Assembly: GCF_001654845.1 (NCBI RefSeq)
Contig: NZ_LXES01000001.1
Span: 1 to 58,828, forward strand
Source: Enterobacter soli ATCC BAA-2102
GTDB lineage: Bacteria > Pseudomonadota > Gammaproteobacteria > Enterobacterales > Enterobacteriaceae
Length of the DNA: 58,828 bases
Direction of reading: 5' to 3'
Positions 1-10,889 of the stretch are shown here, piece after piece; the first letter of the stretch is position 1; every line of letters begins with the position of its first letter. A program made the translations under genes and the position numbers. The notes beneath the pieces were generated by a model that saw only the letters and a program-made list of their open reading frames with translations, did no database searches and was not told the origin of the DNA.

Positions 1-72
1 GGGATTCTTCAGTGGCTTTCGCCGGAGAACCCTGCTGACCCGGCGGCTTGCTTGCCGTTGTTCCGTGTCAGT
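1..72 (-). other. Start of rRNA operon leader (partial)
   Basis: Read on the minus strand, this is the 5' leader that follows an rrn P1 promoter. The stretch CACTGACACGGAACAACGGC and the following GCCGCCGGGTCAGC block match the enterobacterial rrn leader. In E. coli the rrnG operon lies downstream of clpB in the same orientation, so the 16S gene is expected just outside the window. P2 and boxA are not included. Confidence 0.8.
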
Positions 73-80
73 GGAGGCGC

Positions 81-108
81 ATTATAGGGAGTTATTCTGA
101 AGCTGCAA
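81..108 (-). promoter_or_regulatory. rrn P1 promoter
   Basis: On the minus strand a TTGCAG -35 box (103-108) and a perfect TATAAT -10 box (81-86) are separated by 16 bp, the unusual short spacer typical of rrn P1 promoters. The spacer ends AATAACTCCC and the discriminator begins GCGC, both as in E. coli rrn P1. The AT-rich stretch at about 109-130 is where an UP element would be. The GC-rich discriminator is the feature known to make rrn P1 sensitive to ppGpp/DksA. Confidence 0.88.
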
Positions 109-191
109 GTGCAAAGTGAAAATTATTTACTGACCGCTCACTTTCCAGGCAAAACATACTCCAGACATTCATTTTCGCCTGGTTTTTAAAC

Positions 192-219
192 AAAAACGAG
201 CCGCAAGCGGCCCGTTTTT
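192..219 (-). terminator. clpB intrinsic terminator
   Basis: An inverted repeat directly after the clpB stop forms a GC-rich stem (GGGCCGC with GCGGCTC, one G-U pair) flanked by A and T tracts, so the minus-strand transcript ends in a U-run. It separates clpB from the rrn promoter downstream. Confidence 0.85.
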
Positions 220-232
220 GATGTTTTGTGAC

Positions 233-2806
233 TTACTGCACTGCCACAATTCGCTCGTCATTCACTTCCAGACGAATCACTTTTCCTGGAATCAGCTCTC
301 CGGAAAGGATTTGCTGAGCCAGTGGGTTTTCGATCTGCTGCTGGATAGCACGTTTCAGAGGACGTGCACCATAAACAGGATCGTAGCCATTCTCACTAAG
401 CAGTTTCAGCGCTTCATCAGAGATGTGGATTTCATATCCACGCTCTTCCAGACGTTTATAAAGACGCTGGAGCTGAATCTGCGCAATAGAAGCAATGTGT
501 TTTTCACCCAACGGGTGGAAGACCACGACTTCATCGATACGGTTAATGAACTCAGGGCGGAAGCTGTGGCTCACAACCCCCAGCACCAGCTCCTTCATAT
601 GACCATAATCCAGTTCACCAAAACGTTCCTGAATCAAATCGGAACCCAGGTTAGACGTCATGATCACCACGGTATTGCGGAAATCGACGGTTCTCCCCTG
701 TCCATCGGTGAGTCGTCCATCATCCAGAACCTGCAATAGAATGTTGAACACATCCGGGTGCGCTTTCTCCACTTCATCCAGAAGAATGACGGAGTAAGGA
801 CGACGACGTACCGCTTCAGTCAGATAGCCACCTTCTTCATAGCCAACATATCCCGGAGGCGCACCCACCAGACGTGAAACCGAGTGTTTTTCCATAAACT
901 CAGACATATCGATACGGATCATTGCGTCATCGCTATCAAACATAAAGTTTGCCAGCGCTTTGCAGAGCTCTGTTTTACCTACACCCGTTGGGCCAAGGAA
1001 CAGGAATGAGCCAATCGGACGATTTGGATCAGACAAGCCCGCACGGCTACGGCGAATGGCATTCGATACCGCCTCAACAGCTTCATTCTGGCCGATAACC
1101 CGGTGGTGCAAGTCCTGCTCCATCCGCAGCAGTTTTTCACGTTCACTTTCCATCATGCGAGCGACAGGGATACCCGTCCAGCGCGCCAGCACTTCAGCGA
1201 TTTCCGCATCGGTCACTTTGTTACGCAGCAGACGCATGGTTTTGCCTTCTGCCTGCGTTGCAGCTTCCAGCTGTTTTTCCAGCTCCGGAATTTTACCGTA
1301 CTGAAGTTCGGACATCCGCCCCAAGTCACCTACCCGGCGAGCCTGTTCAATGGCGATTTTTGCCTGCTCCAGTTCTGCCTTAATCGTCTGAGTACCCGAA
1401 AGCGATGCTTTCTCCGCTTTCCACTCTTCTTCTAACTCAGAATACTGGCGCTCTTTGTCATCCAGTTCCTCATTAAGCATATCCAGACGTTTCTTACTGG
1501 CTTCATCAGACTCTTTCTTCAGCGCCTGCTGTTCCAGTTTGAGCTGAATGATTCGGCGGTCGAGTCTGTCCAGCTCTTCTGGTTTCGAGTCAATCTGCAT
1601 ACGGATACTCGATGCAGCTTCATCAATAAGGTCGATGGCTTTATCCGGCAGCTGGCGATCGGAGATATAACGGTGCGAAAGCGTCGCCGCAGCAACAATG
1701 GCCGGGTCGGTTATCTGCACATGGTGGTGCAACTCATAACGCTCTTTCAGGCCACGTAAAATCGCAATGGTGTCTTCGACCGTTGGCTCAGCAACGAATA
1801 CTTTCTGGAAACGACGCTCAAGGGCAGCATCTTTTTCTATATACTGACGATACTCATCAAGCGTTGTCGCACCGACGCAGTGAAGTTCACCACGCGCCAG
1901 CGCAGGTTTCAGCATGTTCCCGGCATCCATTGCGCCATCCGCTTTACCGGCACCGACCATCGTGTGCAGCTCGTCGATAAACAGAATGACATTGCCTTCC
2001 TGTTTTGCCAGGTCATTAAGCACGCCTTTCAGACGCTCTTCGAATTCACCACGGTATTTCGCCCCGGCCACCAGCGCGCCCATATCCAGAGCCAACACGC
2101 GGCGACCTTTCAGGCCTTCCGGTACTTCTCCATTGACAATACGTTGCGCCAGCCCTTCAACGATGGCGGTTTTACCGACACCCGGCTCACCAATCAAAAC
2201 AGGGTTGTTTTTGGTACGACGTTGCAGTACCTGAATGGTACGGCGAATCTCTTCATCACGGCCGATCACCGGGTCAAGCTTGCCCTGCTCGGCACGCTCG
2301 GTCAGATCGACGGTGAATTTTTTCAAAGCCTGACGTTGGTCTTCGGCTCCCTGATCGTTCACGCTTTCACCTCCGCGCATTTTTTCAATCGCCTGAGTCA
2401 CGTTGGCGGTTGTTGCTCCGGCAGTTTTCAGCAGGTCGGTCAAAGTACCGCGTGATTCAAGCACCGCCAGAACAAACAGCTCCGACGATATAAAGTTGTC
2501 GCCACGTTTTTGCGCCAGCTTGTCGCAAAGATTCAGTACACGCACCAGATCCTGGGACGGCTGAACATCACCACCCGTTCCTTCTACCTGCGGCAAACGG
2601 CTCAGTGCCTGATCGATGGCCGTGCGTAACTGGCCAGCATTAATACCGGCGGACGTTAATAATGGACGTACCGAACCCCCTTCCTGATTCAGCAAGGCGC
2701 TCATTAGATGAAGAGGTTCGATGAATTGGTTGTCGTGCCCCAGTGCGAGGGACTGGGCATCGGCGAGTGCAAGCTGGAATTTATTAGTAAGACGATCCAG
2801 ACGCAT
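233..2806 (-). CDS. clpB: ATP-dependent disaggregase ClpB (Hsp104 family)
   Basis: ClpB is a hexameric AAA+ chaperone that extracts polypeptides from aggregates together with DnaK/DnaJ/GrpE in the cytoplasm. The 857 residues are the same length as in E. coli. Order: Clp N domain (1-145), AAA-1 with Walker A GEPGVGKT (about 206-213), a long coiled-coil middle domain (about 410-525) that contacts DnaK, AAA-2 with Walker A GPTGVGKT (about 605-612), and a C-terminal D2 domain. The start at [10 protein letters not shown] was chosen over four residues upstream because GGAGG lies five bases before it. In E. coli an internal start makes a short form lacking the N domain. A sigma-32 promoter lies upstream and a terminator downstream. 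Confidence 0.98.
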   Translation of the reverse strand: MRLDRLTNKFQLALADAQSLALGHDNQFIEPLHLMSALLNQEGGSVRPLLTSAGINAGQLRTAIDQALSRLPQVEGTGGDVQPSQDLVRVLNLCDKLAQKRGDNFISSELFVLAVLESRGTLTDLLKTAGATTANVTQAIEKMRGGESVNDQGAEDQRQALKKFTVDLTERAEQGKLDPVIGRDEEIRRTIQVLQRRTKNNPVLIGEPGVGKTAIVEGLAQRIVNGEVPEGLKGRRVLALDMGALVAGAKYRGEFEERLKGVLNDLAKQEGNVILFIDELHTMVGAGKADGAMDAGNMLKPALARGELHCVGATTLDEYRQYIEKDAALERRFQKVFVAEPTVEDTIAILRGLKERYELHHHVQITDPAIVAAATLSHRYISDRQLPDKAIDLIDEAASSIRMQIDSKPEELDRLDRRIIQLKLEQQALKKESDEASKKRLDMLNEELDDKERQYSELEEEWKAEKASLSGTQTIKAELEQAKIAIEQARRVGDLGRMSELQYGKIPELEKQLEAATQAEGKTMRLLRNKVTDAEIAEVLARWTGIPVARMMESEREKLLRMEQDLHHRVIGQNEAVEAVSNAIRRSRAGLSDPNRPIGSFLFLGPTGVGKTELCKALANFMFDSDDAMIRIDMSEFMEKHSVSRLVGAPPGYVGYEEGGYLTEAVRRRPYSVILLDEVEKAHPDVFNILLQVLDDGRLTDGQGRTVDFRNTVVIMTSNLGSDLIQERFGELDYGHMKELVLGVVSHSFRPEFINRIDEVVVFHPLGEKHIASIAQIQLQRLYKRLEERGYEIHISDEALKLLSENGYDPVYGARPLKRAIQQQIENPLAQQILSGELIPGKVIRLEVNDERIVAVQ

Positions 2807-2844
2807 AACTCCTCCCATAACAGGTCAAATTTGCTACTGGAGAT

Positions 2845-2873
2845 TAAATGAGGTCATCCCTCAATTATTCAAG
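2845..2873 (-). promoter_or_regulatory. Sigma-32 (heat-shock) promoter of clpB
   Basis: On the minus strand CTTGAA (2868-2873) is followed after 14 bp by CCTCATTTA (2845-2853), fitting the RpoH consensus CTTGAAA-N13-15-CCCCATNT. It sits about 40 bp before the clpB start and is near-identical in layout to the E. coli clpB heat-shock promoter. Confidence 0.85.
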
Positions 2874-2935
2874 GTTAATGACCTGAATTATGTGAAAAGA
2901 AAACGGCACGTACCGGATCGTCTTGATTCTTTAGG

Positions 2936-3667
2936 TTATATCAGCCAAATAAAACTTGCCATACGACCCGTCGTCTTGTCGCGGCGATAAGAGAAAAAAT
3001 CACCCTTTTCGGTGAACGTACAGCGATCGCCACCGAAGATTTGCGTAATACCCACGCGATTCAGACGCTGGCGCGCAAGCTGATAAATATCGGCCAGATA
3101 TTTTTCCCCCACCGGCTGAAACGCGGTGACGGCTTGCGGGTCTTTATCCATAAAGGCTTCGCGTACCTCAGGCCCGACTTCAAAGGCGCGAGGGCCAATT
3201 GCCGGGCCAAGCCAGGCAATAATGTTGGCAGGGTTATCGGCGAAACAGGCGACCGTCTCCTCCAGAACCCCTTCGCACAAACCACGCCAACCTGCGTGTG
3301 CGGCCGCGACTTCGGTTCCGGACTGATTACAAAAGAGAACCGGCAGGCAATCGGCGGTCATCACGGCACACACTGTCCCGGGAGTATTACTGTAAGAAGC
3401 ATCGGCACGTTTAGAAACATAGGGTTCACCCGTCAGTTTCAGTACGTCCTTGCCGTGCACCTGTTCGAGCCAGACGGGTTTTGACGGTAAGTTTCCGGCC
3501 GCAAACATACGCTTGCGGTTTTCCTCAACATGTTCCAGAACATCACCGCAATGCGCGCCGAGATTTAATGACTCCCATGCGCCCTGGCTTACCCCGCCGA
3601 CGCGGGTCGAACTACAGGCGGCCACGCCCTCAGGCAGTGGCCACTCCGGGACAATCAGTTTGGTCAT
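2936..3667 (-). CDS. pgeF: Peptidoglycan editing factor PgeF (YfiH, laccase-domain protein)
   Basis: A 243-residue cytoplasmic protein of the COG1496/YfiH family. In E. coli it keeps the muropeptide precursor pool correct by acting on UDP-MurNAc made with L-Ser in place of L-Ala. Family members also show purine nucleoside phosphorylase-type activity. The conserved metal-site motifs are visible: the CAVMTADCLPVLF segment near residue 110 and AAAHAGWRGL near 125. Its ATG overlaps the rluD stop (ATGA), so the two are translationally coupled and probably co-transcribed from the rluD side. It ends 130 bp before clpB. Confidence 0.95.
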   Translation of the reverse strand: MTKLIVPEWPLPEGVAACSSTRVGGVSQGAWESLNLGAHCGDVLEHVEENRKRMFAAGNLPSKPVWLEQVHGKDVLKLTGEPYVSKRADASYSNTPGTVCAVMTADCLPVLFCNQSGTEVAAAHAGWRGLCEGVLEETVACFADNPANIIAWLGPAIGPRAFEVGPEVREAFMDKDPQAVTAFQPVGEKYLADIYQLARQRLNRVGITQIFGGDRCTFTEKGDFFSYRRDKTTGRMASFIWLI

Positions 3668-4644
3668 AACCAGTCCACCTGGTCCTTATGCTCTTCAAAA
3701 TCAGCGCGTAATGCTTCGATAAGCTCCACCATATCCTGTGGGATAGGCGCGTGCCATTCCATCTGGATGCCGGTGATCGGATGGTAAAGACGCAGCATTG
3801 TTGCGTGCAGTGCCTGGCGGTCAAACTTACGCAGGACGCTGATGAATTCATCAGATGCGCCTTTCGGCGGACGCGGACGGCCACCGTAAACCTGGTCACC
3901 CACCAGCGGATGAGTGATGTGTGCCATATGGACACGGATCTGGTGCGTACGACCCGTTTCAAGGCGCAGACGCAGGCGCGTATGGATACGGAAATGTTCC
4001 ATAATACGGTAGTGCGTTACCGCCGGTTTCCCCATTGGGTGCACCGACATATGCGTACGTTTGGTTGGGTGGCGGCTGATAGGTTCTTCTACCGTGCCGC
4101 CCGAGGTCATATGACCAATCGCGACCGCTTCATATTCACGGGTAATTTCACGCAGCTGCAACGATTCCACCAGACGCGTCTGGGCTGGAATTGTTTTCGC
4201 CACCACCATCAGACCCGTGGTGTCTTTATCCAGACGGTGAACGATACCGGCGCGCGGTACGTCAACAATCGGCGGGTAATAATGGAGAAGCGCGTTTAAC
4301 ACTGTACCATCAGGATTACCGGCACCTGGATGAACAACCAGATCGCGCGGTTTGTTGATAACCAGAATGTCATCATCTTCGTAGACGATCTCAAGTGGGA
4401 TATCCTGCGGTTCAAAACGCACTTCTTCTTCGATTTCAGCATTGATGGCGACAGCTTCCCCACCTAACACTTTCTCTTTTGGTTTGTCCCAGACTTTGCC
4501 GTTTACCATCACGCGCTGGTCAAGGATCCATTCTTTTATGCGTGAACGCGAATAATCAGGGAACAATTCGGCCAAAGCCTGATCTAAGCGTTGACCGAGC
4601 TGATTTTCGGAGACTGTTGCGGTGAGTTCTACTCGTTGTGCCAT
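3664..4644 (-). CDS. rluD: 23S rRNA pseudouridine(1911/1915/1917) synthase RluD
   Basis: RluD isomerises three uridines in helix 69 of 23S rRNA, needed for normal ribosome assembly and termination. Its 326 residues equal the E. coli length. An N-terminal S4 RNA-binding domain (about 18-80) is followed by the RsuA/RluA catalytic domain. The signature HRLDKDTTGLM (about 136-146) contains the catalytic Asp. The gene is divergent from bamD and coupled to pgeF downstream by a 4-base overlap. Confidence 0.98.
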   Translation of the reverse strand: MAQRVELTATVSENQLGQRLDQALAELFPDYSRSRIKEWILDQRVMVNGKVWDKPKEKVLGGEAVAINAEIEEEVRFEPQDIPLEIVYEDDDILVINKPRDLVVHPGAGNPDGTVLNALLHYYPPIVDVPRAGIVHRLDKDTTGLMVVAKTIPAQTRLVESLQLREITREYEAVAIGHMTSGGTVEEPISRHPTKRTHMSVHPMGKPAVTHYRIMEHFRIHTRLRLRLETGRTHQIRVHMAHITHPLVGDQVYGGRPRPPKGASDEFISVLRKFDRQALHATMLRLYHPITGIQMEWHAPIPQDMVELIEALRADFEEHKDQVDWL

Positions 4645-4775
4645 AAACTGCTTCTTCGTTTAACGTTGGGTTTTACGGCTTTGCCGTTTAATATAGTGTG
4701 CTATTGTAGCTGGTCTTAATCGGGAGCAGGAACAGAGTTTCTCCCGGACAAACATTTGAGGAAAGTCAAAACGTC

Positions 4776-5513
4776 ATGACGCGCATGAAATATCTGGTGG
4801 CAGCGGCCACGTTGAGCCTGGCTTTGGTGGGCTGCTCCGGTTCAAATGAACAGGTCCCTGACAATCCGCCGAATGAAATCTATGCGACTGCACAACAAAA
4901 GTTGCAGGACGGTAACTGGAAACAGGCGATAACGCAACTGGAAGCGCTGGATAATCGCTATCCATTTGGTCCGTATTCGCAGCAGGTACAGTTAGATCTC
5001 ATCTACGCTTACTATAAAAATGCCGATCTGCCGCTGGCTCAGGCGACTATCGATCGCTTCATGCGTCTGAACCCGACTCATCCTAACATCGATTATGTCA
5101 TGTATATGCGCGGTCTGACCAACATGGCTCTGGATGATAGCGCTCTGCAAGGTTTCTTTGGTGTTGATCGTTCCGACCGCGATCCTCAACATGCGCGTGA
5201 CGCCTTTAACGACTTCTCCAAGCTGGTACGTGGTTATCCAAACAGCCAGTACATTACCGATGCCACTAAGCGTCTGGTATTCCTGAAAGATCGTCTGGCT
5301 AAGTATGAATACTCCGTTGCTGAATACTACACCCGCCGTGGCGCATGGGTTGCCGTAGTTAACCGTGTAGAAGGAATGCTGCGCGATTACCCTGATACGC
5401 AAGCCACGCGTGACGGCCTGAAGCTGATGGAAAACGCATACCGTCAGATGCAGATGAACGCGCAGGCTGAAAAAGTCGCGAAAATCATCGCCGCAAACAG
5501 CAGCAATACCTGA
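4776..5513 (+). CDS. bamD: Outer membrane assembly lipoprotein BamD
   Basis: BamD is an essential lipoprotein of the BAM complex that inserts beta-barrel proteins into the outer membrane. The 245 residues begin with a signal peptide and a lipobox LVGC with the lipidated Cys at position 20. Five TPR-like units fill the rest. The start ATG follows AGGAAAG about 13 bases upstream. Divergent from rluD and closed by a strong terminator. Length and sequence match E. coli BamD throughout. Confidence 0.98.
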   Translation: MTRMKYLVAAATLSLALVGCSGSNEQVPDNPPNEIYATAQQKLQDGNWKQAITQLEALDNRYPFGPYSQQVQLDLIYAYYKNADLPLAQATIDRFMRLNPTHPNIDYVMYMRGLTNMALDDSALQGFFGVDRSDRDPQHARDAFNDFSKLVRGYPNSQYITDATKRLVFLKDRLAKYEYSVAEYYTRRGAWVAVVNRVEGMLRDYPDTQATRDGLKLMENAYRQMQMNAQAEKVAKIIAANSSNT

Positions 5514-5528
5514 CTTTCCGCTTAAAGC

Positions 5529-5560
5529 AAAACGGCAGCCCGATGGCTGCCGTTTTTTTA
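5529..5560 (+). terminator. bamD intrinsic terminator
   Basis: An 8-bp perfect stem (CGGCAGCC / GGCTGCCG) with a CGAT loop is followed by seven Ts. It is 16 bases after the bamD stop. Confidence 0.92.
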
Positions 5561-5704
5561 TTCGTTTCTGTCATAAGCTGAAGCGGTTTAGCTTCAACAC
5601 ATCCTATCAACTATGGCCTCAATTTCTGAGTTCGACAAGGTAAAAATCGCCTCTTCCTGTCCTGCCTCACAAAAAAGATTCCCTGACAAAAACCGACAAA
5701 ATAA

Positions 5705-6124
<420 letters not shown>

Positions 6125-6148
6125 TCCTTTAAATTGAGTGTACCGCCA

Positions 6149-6174
6149 ACGCGCCTTCGGGCGCGTTTTTTATT
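6149..6174 (+). terminator. raiA intrinsic terminator
   Basis: ACGCGCC-TTCG-GGCGCGT stem-loop followed by six Ts, about 25 bases after the raiA stop. Confidence 0.9.
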
Positions 6175-6228
6175 GACAGGGTGAAAACAGTGCAGGTACT
6201 TTAACGGTATCAACCACAGGATGACTCA

Positions 6229-6276
6229 ATGAAACTAACGCCGTTTTTCTTCGCATTCTTTTTTACCTTCCCCTGA
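6229..6276 (+). CDS. pheL: pheA leader peptide PheL
   Basis: A 15-residue ORF, MKLTPFFFAFFFTFP, with seven Phe codons. It has the same length and Phe positions as E. coli PheL; only residues 3 and 4 differ (Leu-Thr instead of His-Ile). Ribosome stalling at these codons when charged tRNA-Phe is scarce lets the antiterminator form and permits pheA transcription. Confidence 0.95.
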   Translation: MKLTPFFFAFFFTFP

Positions 6277-6322
6277 ATGGGAGGCGTTTCGTCGTGTGAT
6301 AAAGAATGCGAAGACGAACAAC

Positions 6323-6351
6323 AAGGCCTCCCAAATCGGGGGGCCTTTTTT
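6323..6351 (+). terminator. pheA attenuator terminator
   Basis: AAGGCCTCCC and GGGGGGCCTT form a stem around a short AAATC-type loop, followed by six Ts. Upstream, TCGCATTCTTT inside pheL (6251-6261) can pair with AAAGAATGCGA (6301-6311), and GGGAGGC (about 6281-6287) can compete for GCCTCCC. This gives the alternative pause and antiterminator structures of a classical attenuator. Confidence 0.92.
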
Positions 6352-6383
6352 ATTGATAACGATAAAATGAGACAGGCAACACT

Positions 6384-7544
6384 ATGACACCGGAAAACCC
6401 GTTACTGGATCTGCGAGTAAAAATCAGCGCGCTGGATGAAAAATTACTGGCACTGCTGGCAGAACGCCGCTTACTCGCTGTCGAAGTGGGCAAAGCCAAG
6501 CTGGACTCCCACCGCCCCGTGCGTGATATCGACCGTGAGCGTGATCTGCTGGAGCGCCTGATTCAGCTTGGAAAAGCGCACCACCTGGATGCCCATTACA
6601 TCACCCGTCTGTTCCAGCTTATCATCGAAGATTCCGTTCTGACCCAACAAGCGCTGTTACAGCAGCACCTGAATAAAACCAATCCGCACTCTGCCCGTAT
6701 CGCGTTTCTGGGCCCGAAAGGTTCGTATTCGCACCTGGCGGCACGTCAGTATGCAGCCCGCCATTTCGAAGAGTTTATTGAAAGTGGATGCGCGAAGTTT
6801 GCCGACATTTTCAATCAGGTTGAAACCGGCCAGGCCGATTACGCCGTAGTCCCGATTGAAAATACCAGCTCCGGCGCCATCAATGATGTCTACGACCTGC
6901 TGCAACACACCAGCCTGTCGCTGGTTGGCGAGCTGACTATTCCAATTGACCACTGTGTTCTGGTTTCAGGCTCCACTGACCTGAGCAACATCGAGACGGT
7001 GTACAGCCATCCGCAACCGTTCCAGCAATGCAGCCAGTTCCTGAACCGCTATCCGAACTGGAAAATCGAGTACACCGAAAGTACCTCTGCGGCGATGGAA
7101 AAAGTCGCGCAGGCAAATTCCCCGACCGTTGCCGCACTGGGTAGCGAAGCGGGTGGCGCGCTTTACGGATTGCAGGTGCTGGAACGTAACCTCGCCAACC
7201 AGACGCAAAACATCACACGCTTTGTGGTGCTGGCGCGCAAAGCCATTAATGTGTCCGATCAGGTCCCGGCAAAAACCACGCTGTTGATGGCCACCGGCCA
7301 GCAGGCAGGTGCGCTGGTTGAAGCCCTGCTGGTACTGCGTAATCACAATCTGATCATGACCAAGCTGGAATCGCGCCCGATCCACGGCAATCCGTGGGAA
7401 GAGATGTTCTATCTTGATGTTCAGGCCAATCTGGAGTCTGCGTCCATGCAGAAAGCCCTGCGTGAGCTGGGTGAAATCACCCGCTCAATGAAAGTGCTCG
7501 GCTGCTATCCGAGCGAAAACGTTGTTCCGGTCGACCCGGCTTAA
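6384..7544 (+). CDS. pheA: P-protein: chorismate mutase / prephenate dehydratase PheA
   Basis: A bifunctional enzyme converting chorismate to prephenate and then to phenylpyruvate, the Phe-specific branch. The 386 residues match E. coli in length. An AroQ-type chorismate mutase (1-95) is followed by prephenate dehydratase (about 105-285, with the TRF catalytic motif in NITRFVVL). A C-terminal ACT domain carries the GALV and ESRP motifs that bind Phe for feedback inhibition. Expression is controlled by the pheL attenuator. Its TAA overlaps the stop codon of the convergent lactonase gene in a shared TTAA. Confidence 0.98.
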   Translation: MTPENPLLDLRVKISALDEKLLALLAERRLLAVEVGKAKLDSHRPVRDIDRERDLLERLIQLGKAHHLDAHYITRLFQLIIEDSVLTQQALLQQHLNKTNPHSARIAFLGPKGSYSHLAARQYAARHFEEFIESGCAKFADIFNQVETGQADYAVVPIENTSSGAINDVYDLLQHTSLSLVGELTIPIDHCVLVSGSTDLSNIETVYSHPQPFQQCSQFLNRYPNWKIEYTESTSAAMEKVAQANSPTVAALGSEAGGALYGLQVLERNLANQTQNITRFVVLARKAINVSDQVPAKTTLLMATGQQAGALVEALLVLRNHNLIMTKLESRPIHGNPWEEMFYLDVQANLESASMQKALRELGEITRSMKVLGCYPSENVVPVDPA

Positions 7545-8413
7545 CGTTCGATAAAGCGGCTTTTCTTCATCCCTGCCACGCTGACGGGCAGGGTGAAGAT
7601 AGCCCCGGAAAGCGGATATTGCGCTGTCTCAGCCTCATCCATATTTTCCCGGGTGGTTGTGATAAACAACGTTTTCATGTCGTCACCGCCAAAGCAGACC
7701 ATCGTCGGGCAACGAACCGGAAGCCGGTATTCCTCAAGCTGTTCACCCTCTGGTGAAAATCTGGCTATGCGCCAGCCATCAAACAGCGCGCTCCAGTAAC
7801 AGCCTTCCACGTCCATCGCGGCACCGTCAGGTATCCCCTCGCCTTCCTTAAACCGCCGGAATACATCTCGTTTGCCAGGCTCACCCTGTTCATCCAGCGG
7901 CGTGCGATAGATAACACCATTCGGCGTGTCAGAGGTAAACATCCACTGCTGGTCATGACTGAATGCCAGGCCGTTATGCCCGTGGATATCGCACTGAAGT
8001 ACCTTCGGAGTCAGGTCGTTGTCGATGCGCATCAGCATTGCACCGTTATAGTCCCCAGGCCCCCAGAATGTCCCCGCATAGAAGCGTCCCCGGTGATCGG
8101 TGCCACCATCATTAAACCTCGCCAGCTGCGGGTTTGAGGGGTTGTCGCACACCTTGCGCTGAAGTAGCCCGTGCTTATCCGTCAACCAGATGGCAGTTCG
8201 CATTGCGACAATAAAACCGCCGCGCTCTCGCAGGGCAAAACACCCCACCTCCTCATGAAATGACAGGACAGTATGCTCAGCCGTTGGCAGGTGGTAACGA
8301 TGGATCTCCCCTTCCAGAATATCAGCCCAGTAGAGCGCATTTTCATCTTCGCTCCACGTTGGGCATTCCGGTAAGTGCCCGGTGTAGTTCAATAACAGCT
8401 GCGGTTCCATCAT
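7541..8413 (-). CDS. SMP-30/gluconolactonase-family lactonase
   Basis: A 290-residue predicted cytoplasmic beta-propeller hydrolase of the SMP-30/gluconolaconase/LRE family. Expected metal ligands are visible: Glu in PECPTW (about 16), Asn in RFNDGGTD (about 97), Asn in GHNGLAF (about 145) and Asp in IPDGAAMD (about 196). The family hydrolyses sugar lactones with a divalent metal; the substrate here cannot be told. A GGGG stretch lies 7-10 bases before the first ATG, and a second ATG follows immediately. It is absent from this position in E. coli K-12 and wedged between pheA and tyrA. Confidence 0.88.
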   Translation of the reverse strand: MMEPQLLLNYTGHLPECPTWSEDENALYWADILEGEIHRYHLPTAEHTVLSFHEEVGCFALRERGGFIVAMRTAIWLTDKHGLLQRKVCDNPSNPQLARFNDGGTDHRGRFYAGTFWGPGDYNGAMLMRIDNDLTPKVLQCDIHGHNGLAFSHDQQWMFTSDTPNGVIYRTPLDEQGEPGKRDVFRRFKEGEGIPDGAAMDVEGCYWSALFDGWRIARFSPEGEQLEEYRLPVRCPTMVCFGGDDMKTLFITTTRENMDEAETAQYPLSGAIFTLPVSVAGMKKSRFIER

Positions 8414-8431
8414 GTCATTTCCCCAAAAGAA

Positions 8432-8460
8432 AAAAGCCAGCGTATGCTGGCTTTTAGTAT
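8432..8460 (-). terminator. tyrA terminator (bidirectional)
   Basis: AAAGCCAGC-GTAT-GCTGGCTTT forms a perfect stem with an A-tract on one side and TTTT on the other, 14 bases after the tyrA stop. On the minus strand it gives a U-rich tail of TTTTTTCTTTT. Confidence 0.88.
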
Positions 8461-8473
8461 ATACATCATCACA

Positions 8474-9595
8474 TTACTGGCGACTGTCATTTGCCTGGCG
8501 CAACAACGTGCGACTTTCGCTCTGGAAGCGCTGTGCATAATCACCGAACCAGTGTTCAACCTTACGGAAACTGTCGATAAATGCTTGTTTATCGCCATGC
8601 TCCAGCAAGGTGATGGCTTCGCCAAAGCGCTGATAGTAACGTTTAATCAGTGCCAGGTTGTTCTCTGACGACATAATAATGTCAGCATACAGCTGCGGAT
8701 CCTGCGCAAACAGACGCCCAACCATAGCCAGCTCCAGGCGATAGATTGGCGAAGAGAGCGCCAGCAACTGCTCAAGCTGCACGTTTTCTTCCGCCAGATG
8801 CAGGCCATAAGCAAAGGTTGCAAAGTGACGCAGCGCCTGGATGAATGCCATGTTCTGATCGTGCTCAACCGCACTAATGCGGTGCAAACGCGCACCCCAT
8901 ACCTGAATCTGTTCCAGGAACCACTGATAAGCTTCCGGCTGACGGCCATCACAATAGACCACCACCTGCTTGGCAAGGCTACCGCTATCTGGGCCAAACA
9001 TAGGATGCAGACCCAGTACTGGGCCAGTGTGAGCGGCCAGCATCGCCTGCAATGGACCGTTTTTCACCGACGCCAGATCCACCAGAATGCAATCCTCCGG
9101 CAGCGAAGGAAGTTTCTCGATAATCTGTTCCGTCACATGAATTGGCACGCTAACGATCACCATGCCGGCATCTTTCATCAGTTCCGGTGCACGAGCCCAG
9201 TCCTCTTTTTCCAGAATGCGCACCTGGTAGCCAGAAAGCGTCAGCATTTTTTCAAACAGACGCCCCATCTGGCCCGCACCGCCCACAATCACCACCGGGC
9301 GCAGCGATGGACAAAGGGTTTTGAAGCCTTTGTCGTTCTCGCTGGAATAGGACTCACGCATCACGCGACGCAGTACATCTTCAATCAGGTCTGGAGAAAC
9401 CCCCAACGCCTGCGCCTCTTTACGGCGGGACGCAAGCATAGAAGCTTCACGCTCTGGTACATAGATAGGCAGGCCATATTTACTCTTTACCTCGCCCACC
9501 TCGGCAACCAGAGACATACGGCGCGCCAGCAGGTCCAGCAACGCCTTATCCACTTCATCAATTTGATCGCGTAATGCGGTCAATTCAGCAACCAT
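8474..9595 (-). CDS. tyrA: T-protein: chorismate mutase / prephenate dehydrogenase TyrA
   Basis: A bifunctional enzyme converting chorismate to prephenate and then to 4-hydroxyphenylpyruvate using NAD, the Tyr branch. The 373 residues match E. coli. The N-terminal AroQ chorismate mutase (1-90) precedes a Rossmann NAD domain with [13 protein letters not shown] (about 102-114) and the dehydrogenase helical domain. It lies 10 bp after aroF, so aroF-tyrA is one operon under TyrR control and feedback inhibited by Tyr. Confidence 0.98.
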   Translation of the reverse strand: MVAELTALRDQIDEVDKALLDLLARRMSLVAEVGEVKSKYGLPIYVPEREASMLASRRKEAQALGVSPDLIEDVLRRVMRESYSSENDKGFKTLCPSLRPVVIVGGAGQMGRLFEKMLTLSGYQVRILEKEDWARAPELMKDAGMVIVSVPIHVTEQIIEKLPSLPEDCILVDLASVKNGPLQAMLAAHTGPVLGLHPMFGPDSGSLAKQVVVYCDGRQPEAYQWFLEQIQVWGARLHRISAVEHDQNMAFIQALRHFATFAYGLHLAEENVQLEQLLALSSPIYRLELAMVGRLFAQDPQLYADIIMSSENNLALIKRYYQRFGEAITLLEHGDKQAFIDSFRKVEHWFGDYAQRFQSESRTLLRQANDSRQ

Positions 9596-9605
9596 AACTA
9601 CCCTC

Positions 9606-10676
9606 TTATGCCAGACGCGTCGCCAGCTGGCCGTTCAAATCTTTGTGGATCTCACGCAGCAGTGCATCTGTGGTTTCCCAACTGATGCAGGCATCAGTAA
9701 CAGACACCCCGTGCTTCATTGCGCTACGCGGTTGTTCAGATGACTGATTGCCTTCGTGAATGTTGCTTTCAATCATCAGGCCGATAATAGAACGATTGCC
9801 ATCTTTGATTTGCGCGACAACGGATTCAGCCACCGCAGGCTGACGACGGTAATCTTTGTTCGAGTTACCATGGCTGCAATCTACCATCAGAGCCGGACGC
9901 AGTCCCGCCTGTTCCATCTCTTTTTCACACTGGGCGACATCTGCCGGGCTGTAGTTTGGCGCCTTACCACCGCGCAGGATCACATGGCCATCCGGGTTAC
10001 CCTGCGTTTGCAGCAGACAAACTTGCCCCGCCTGGTTGATACCCACAAAACGGTGTGGCATTGCCGCAGCACGCATTGCGTTAATCGCAGTTGCCAGGCT
10101 GCCGTCAGTCCCGTTTTTGAAACCAACAGGCATAGACAAGCCAGACGCCATTTCGCGGTGGGTTTGCGACTCAGTGGTACGCGCACCAATTGCAGACCAG
10201 CTAAACAGGTCACCCAGGTATTGCGGGCTATTCGGATCCAGAGCTTCGGTTGCCAGAGGCAGCCCCATGCTGACCAGCTCAACCAGCAGGCGACGCGCAA
10301 TCTTCAGGCCTGCTTCCACATCAAACGAGCCATCCATGTGCGGATCGTTAATCAACCCTTTCCAGCCAACAGTGGTACGTGGCTTTTCAAAATAGACGCG
10401 CATCACCAGATAGAGGCTATCGCTGACCTCCTCCGCTAATGTTTTAAATCGACGGGCATATTCAATGGCGGTTTCAGGATCGTGAATGGAGCATGGACCA
10501 CATACCACCAGCAGACGCGGATCGCGCCCGGCGATGATGTCGGAAATGGTCTGGCGAGAGTGCTCAATTTGCTCCTCTTGCGCAATGCTCAGCGGGAATT
10601 CCGCTTTCAGTTGATCCGGGGTAATTAAAATCTGTTCGTCAGTGATATGTACGTTGTTCAGCGCGTCTTTTTGCAT
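9606..10676 (-). CDS. aroF: Tyr-sensitive DAHP synthase AroF
   Basis: A class I 3-deoxy-D-arabino-heptulosonate-7-phosphate synthase condensing phosphoenolpyruvate and erythrose 4-phosphate, the first step of the shikimate pathway. The 356 residues match E. coli AroF, and pairing with tyrA identifies it as the Tyr-inhibited isozyme. Typical motifs include [11 protein letters not shown] (about 57-67), the [10 protein letters not shown] phosphate-site loop (about 97-106) and [11 protein letters not shown] (about 267-277). TyrR boxes lie upstream. Confidence 0.98.
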   Translation of the reverse strand: MQKDALNNVHITDEQILITPDQLKAEFPLSIAQEEQIEHSRQTISDIIAGRDPRLLVVCGPCSIHDPETAIEYARRFKTLAEEVSDSLYLVMRVYFEKPRTTVGWKGLINDPHMDGSFDVEAGLKIARRLLVELVSMGLPLATEALDPNSPQYLGDLFSWSAIGARTTESQTHREMASGLSMPVGFKNGTDGSLATAINAMRAAAMPHRFVGINQAGQVCLLQTQGNPDGHVILRGGKAPNYSPADVAQCEKEMEQAGLRPALMVDCSHGNSNKDYRRQPAVAESVVAQIKDGNRSIIGLMIESNIHEGNQSSEQPRSAMKHGVSVTDACISWETTDALLREIHKDLNGQLATRLA

Positions 10677-10770
10677 GATTGCGATCCTGTAGAGCTCGTT
10701 TGCGATAGTTGTTTTCCTCTAAGAGGTGAGACAACGATACCACAACAAGTAAAGATTTCAATCCAAAATA

Positions 10771-10841
10771 CGTACACATTACTTTACAACAGCCAATTTA
10801 TTGCAAAAATCAGCTGATAAAAACGTAAACTTAAAATTACA
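10771..10841 (-). promoter_or_regulatory. TyrR boxes in the aroF-tyrA promoter region
   Basis: Two 18-bp elements fit TGTAAA-N6-TTTACA. The first, at 10771-10788, reads on the minus strand TGTAAA-GTAATG-TGTACG. The second, at 10824-10841, reads TGTAAT-TTTAAG-TTTACG. They are spaced 53 bp centre to centre, about five helical turns, upstream of aroF, which in E. coli is repressed by TyrR with Tyr. Confidence 0.75.
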
Positions 10842-10889
10842 CCCACTTATCTTCCGCCAGGCTATGCTGAAGAAAAAAGGAGAATGTCT

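Noticed and set aside
218..739. Plus-strand 173-codon frame inside clpB
   Set aside because: It lies entirely opposite a conserved ClpB coding region and matches no family.
4645..4775. Sigma-E promoter before bamD
   Set aside because: A GGAACA motif is present, but I could not find a -10 match at the required spacing.
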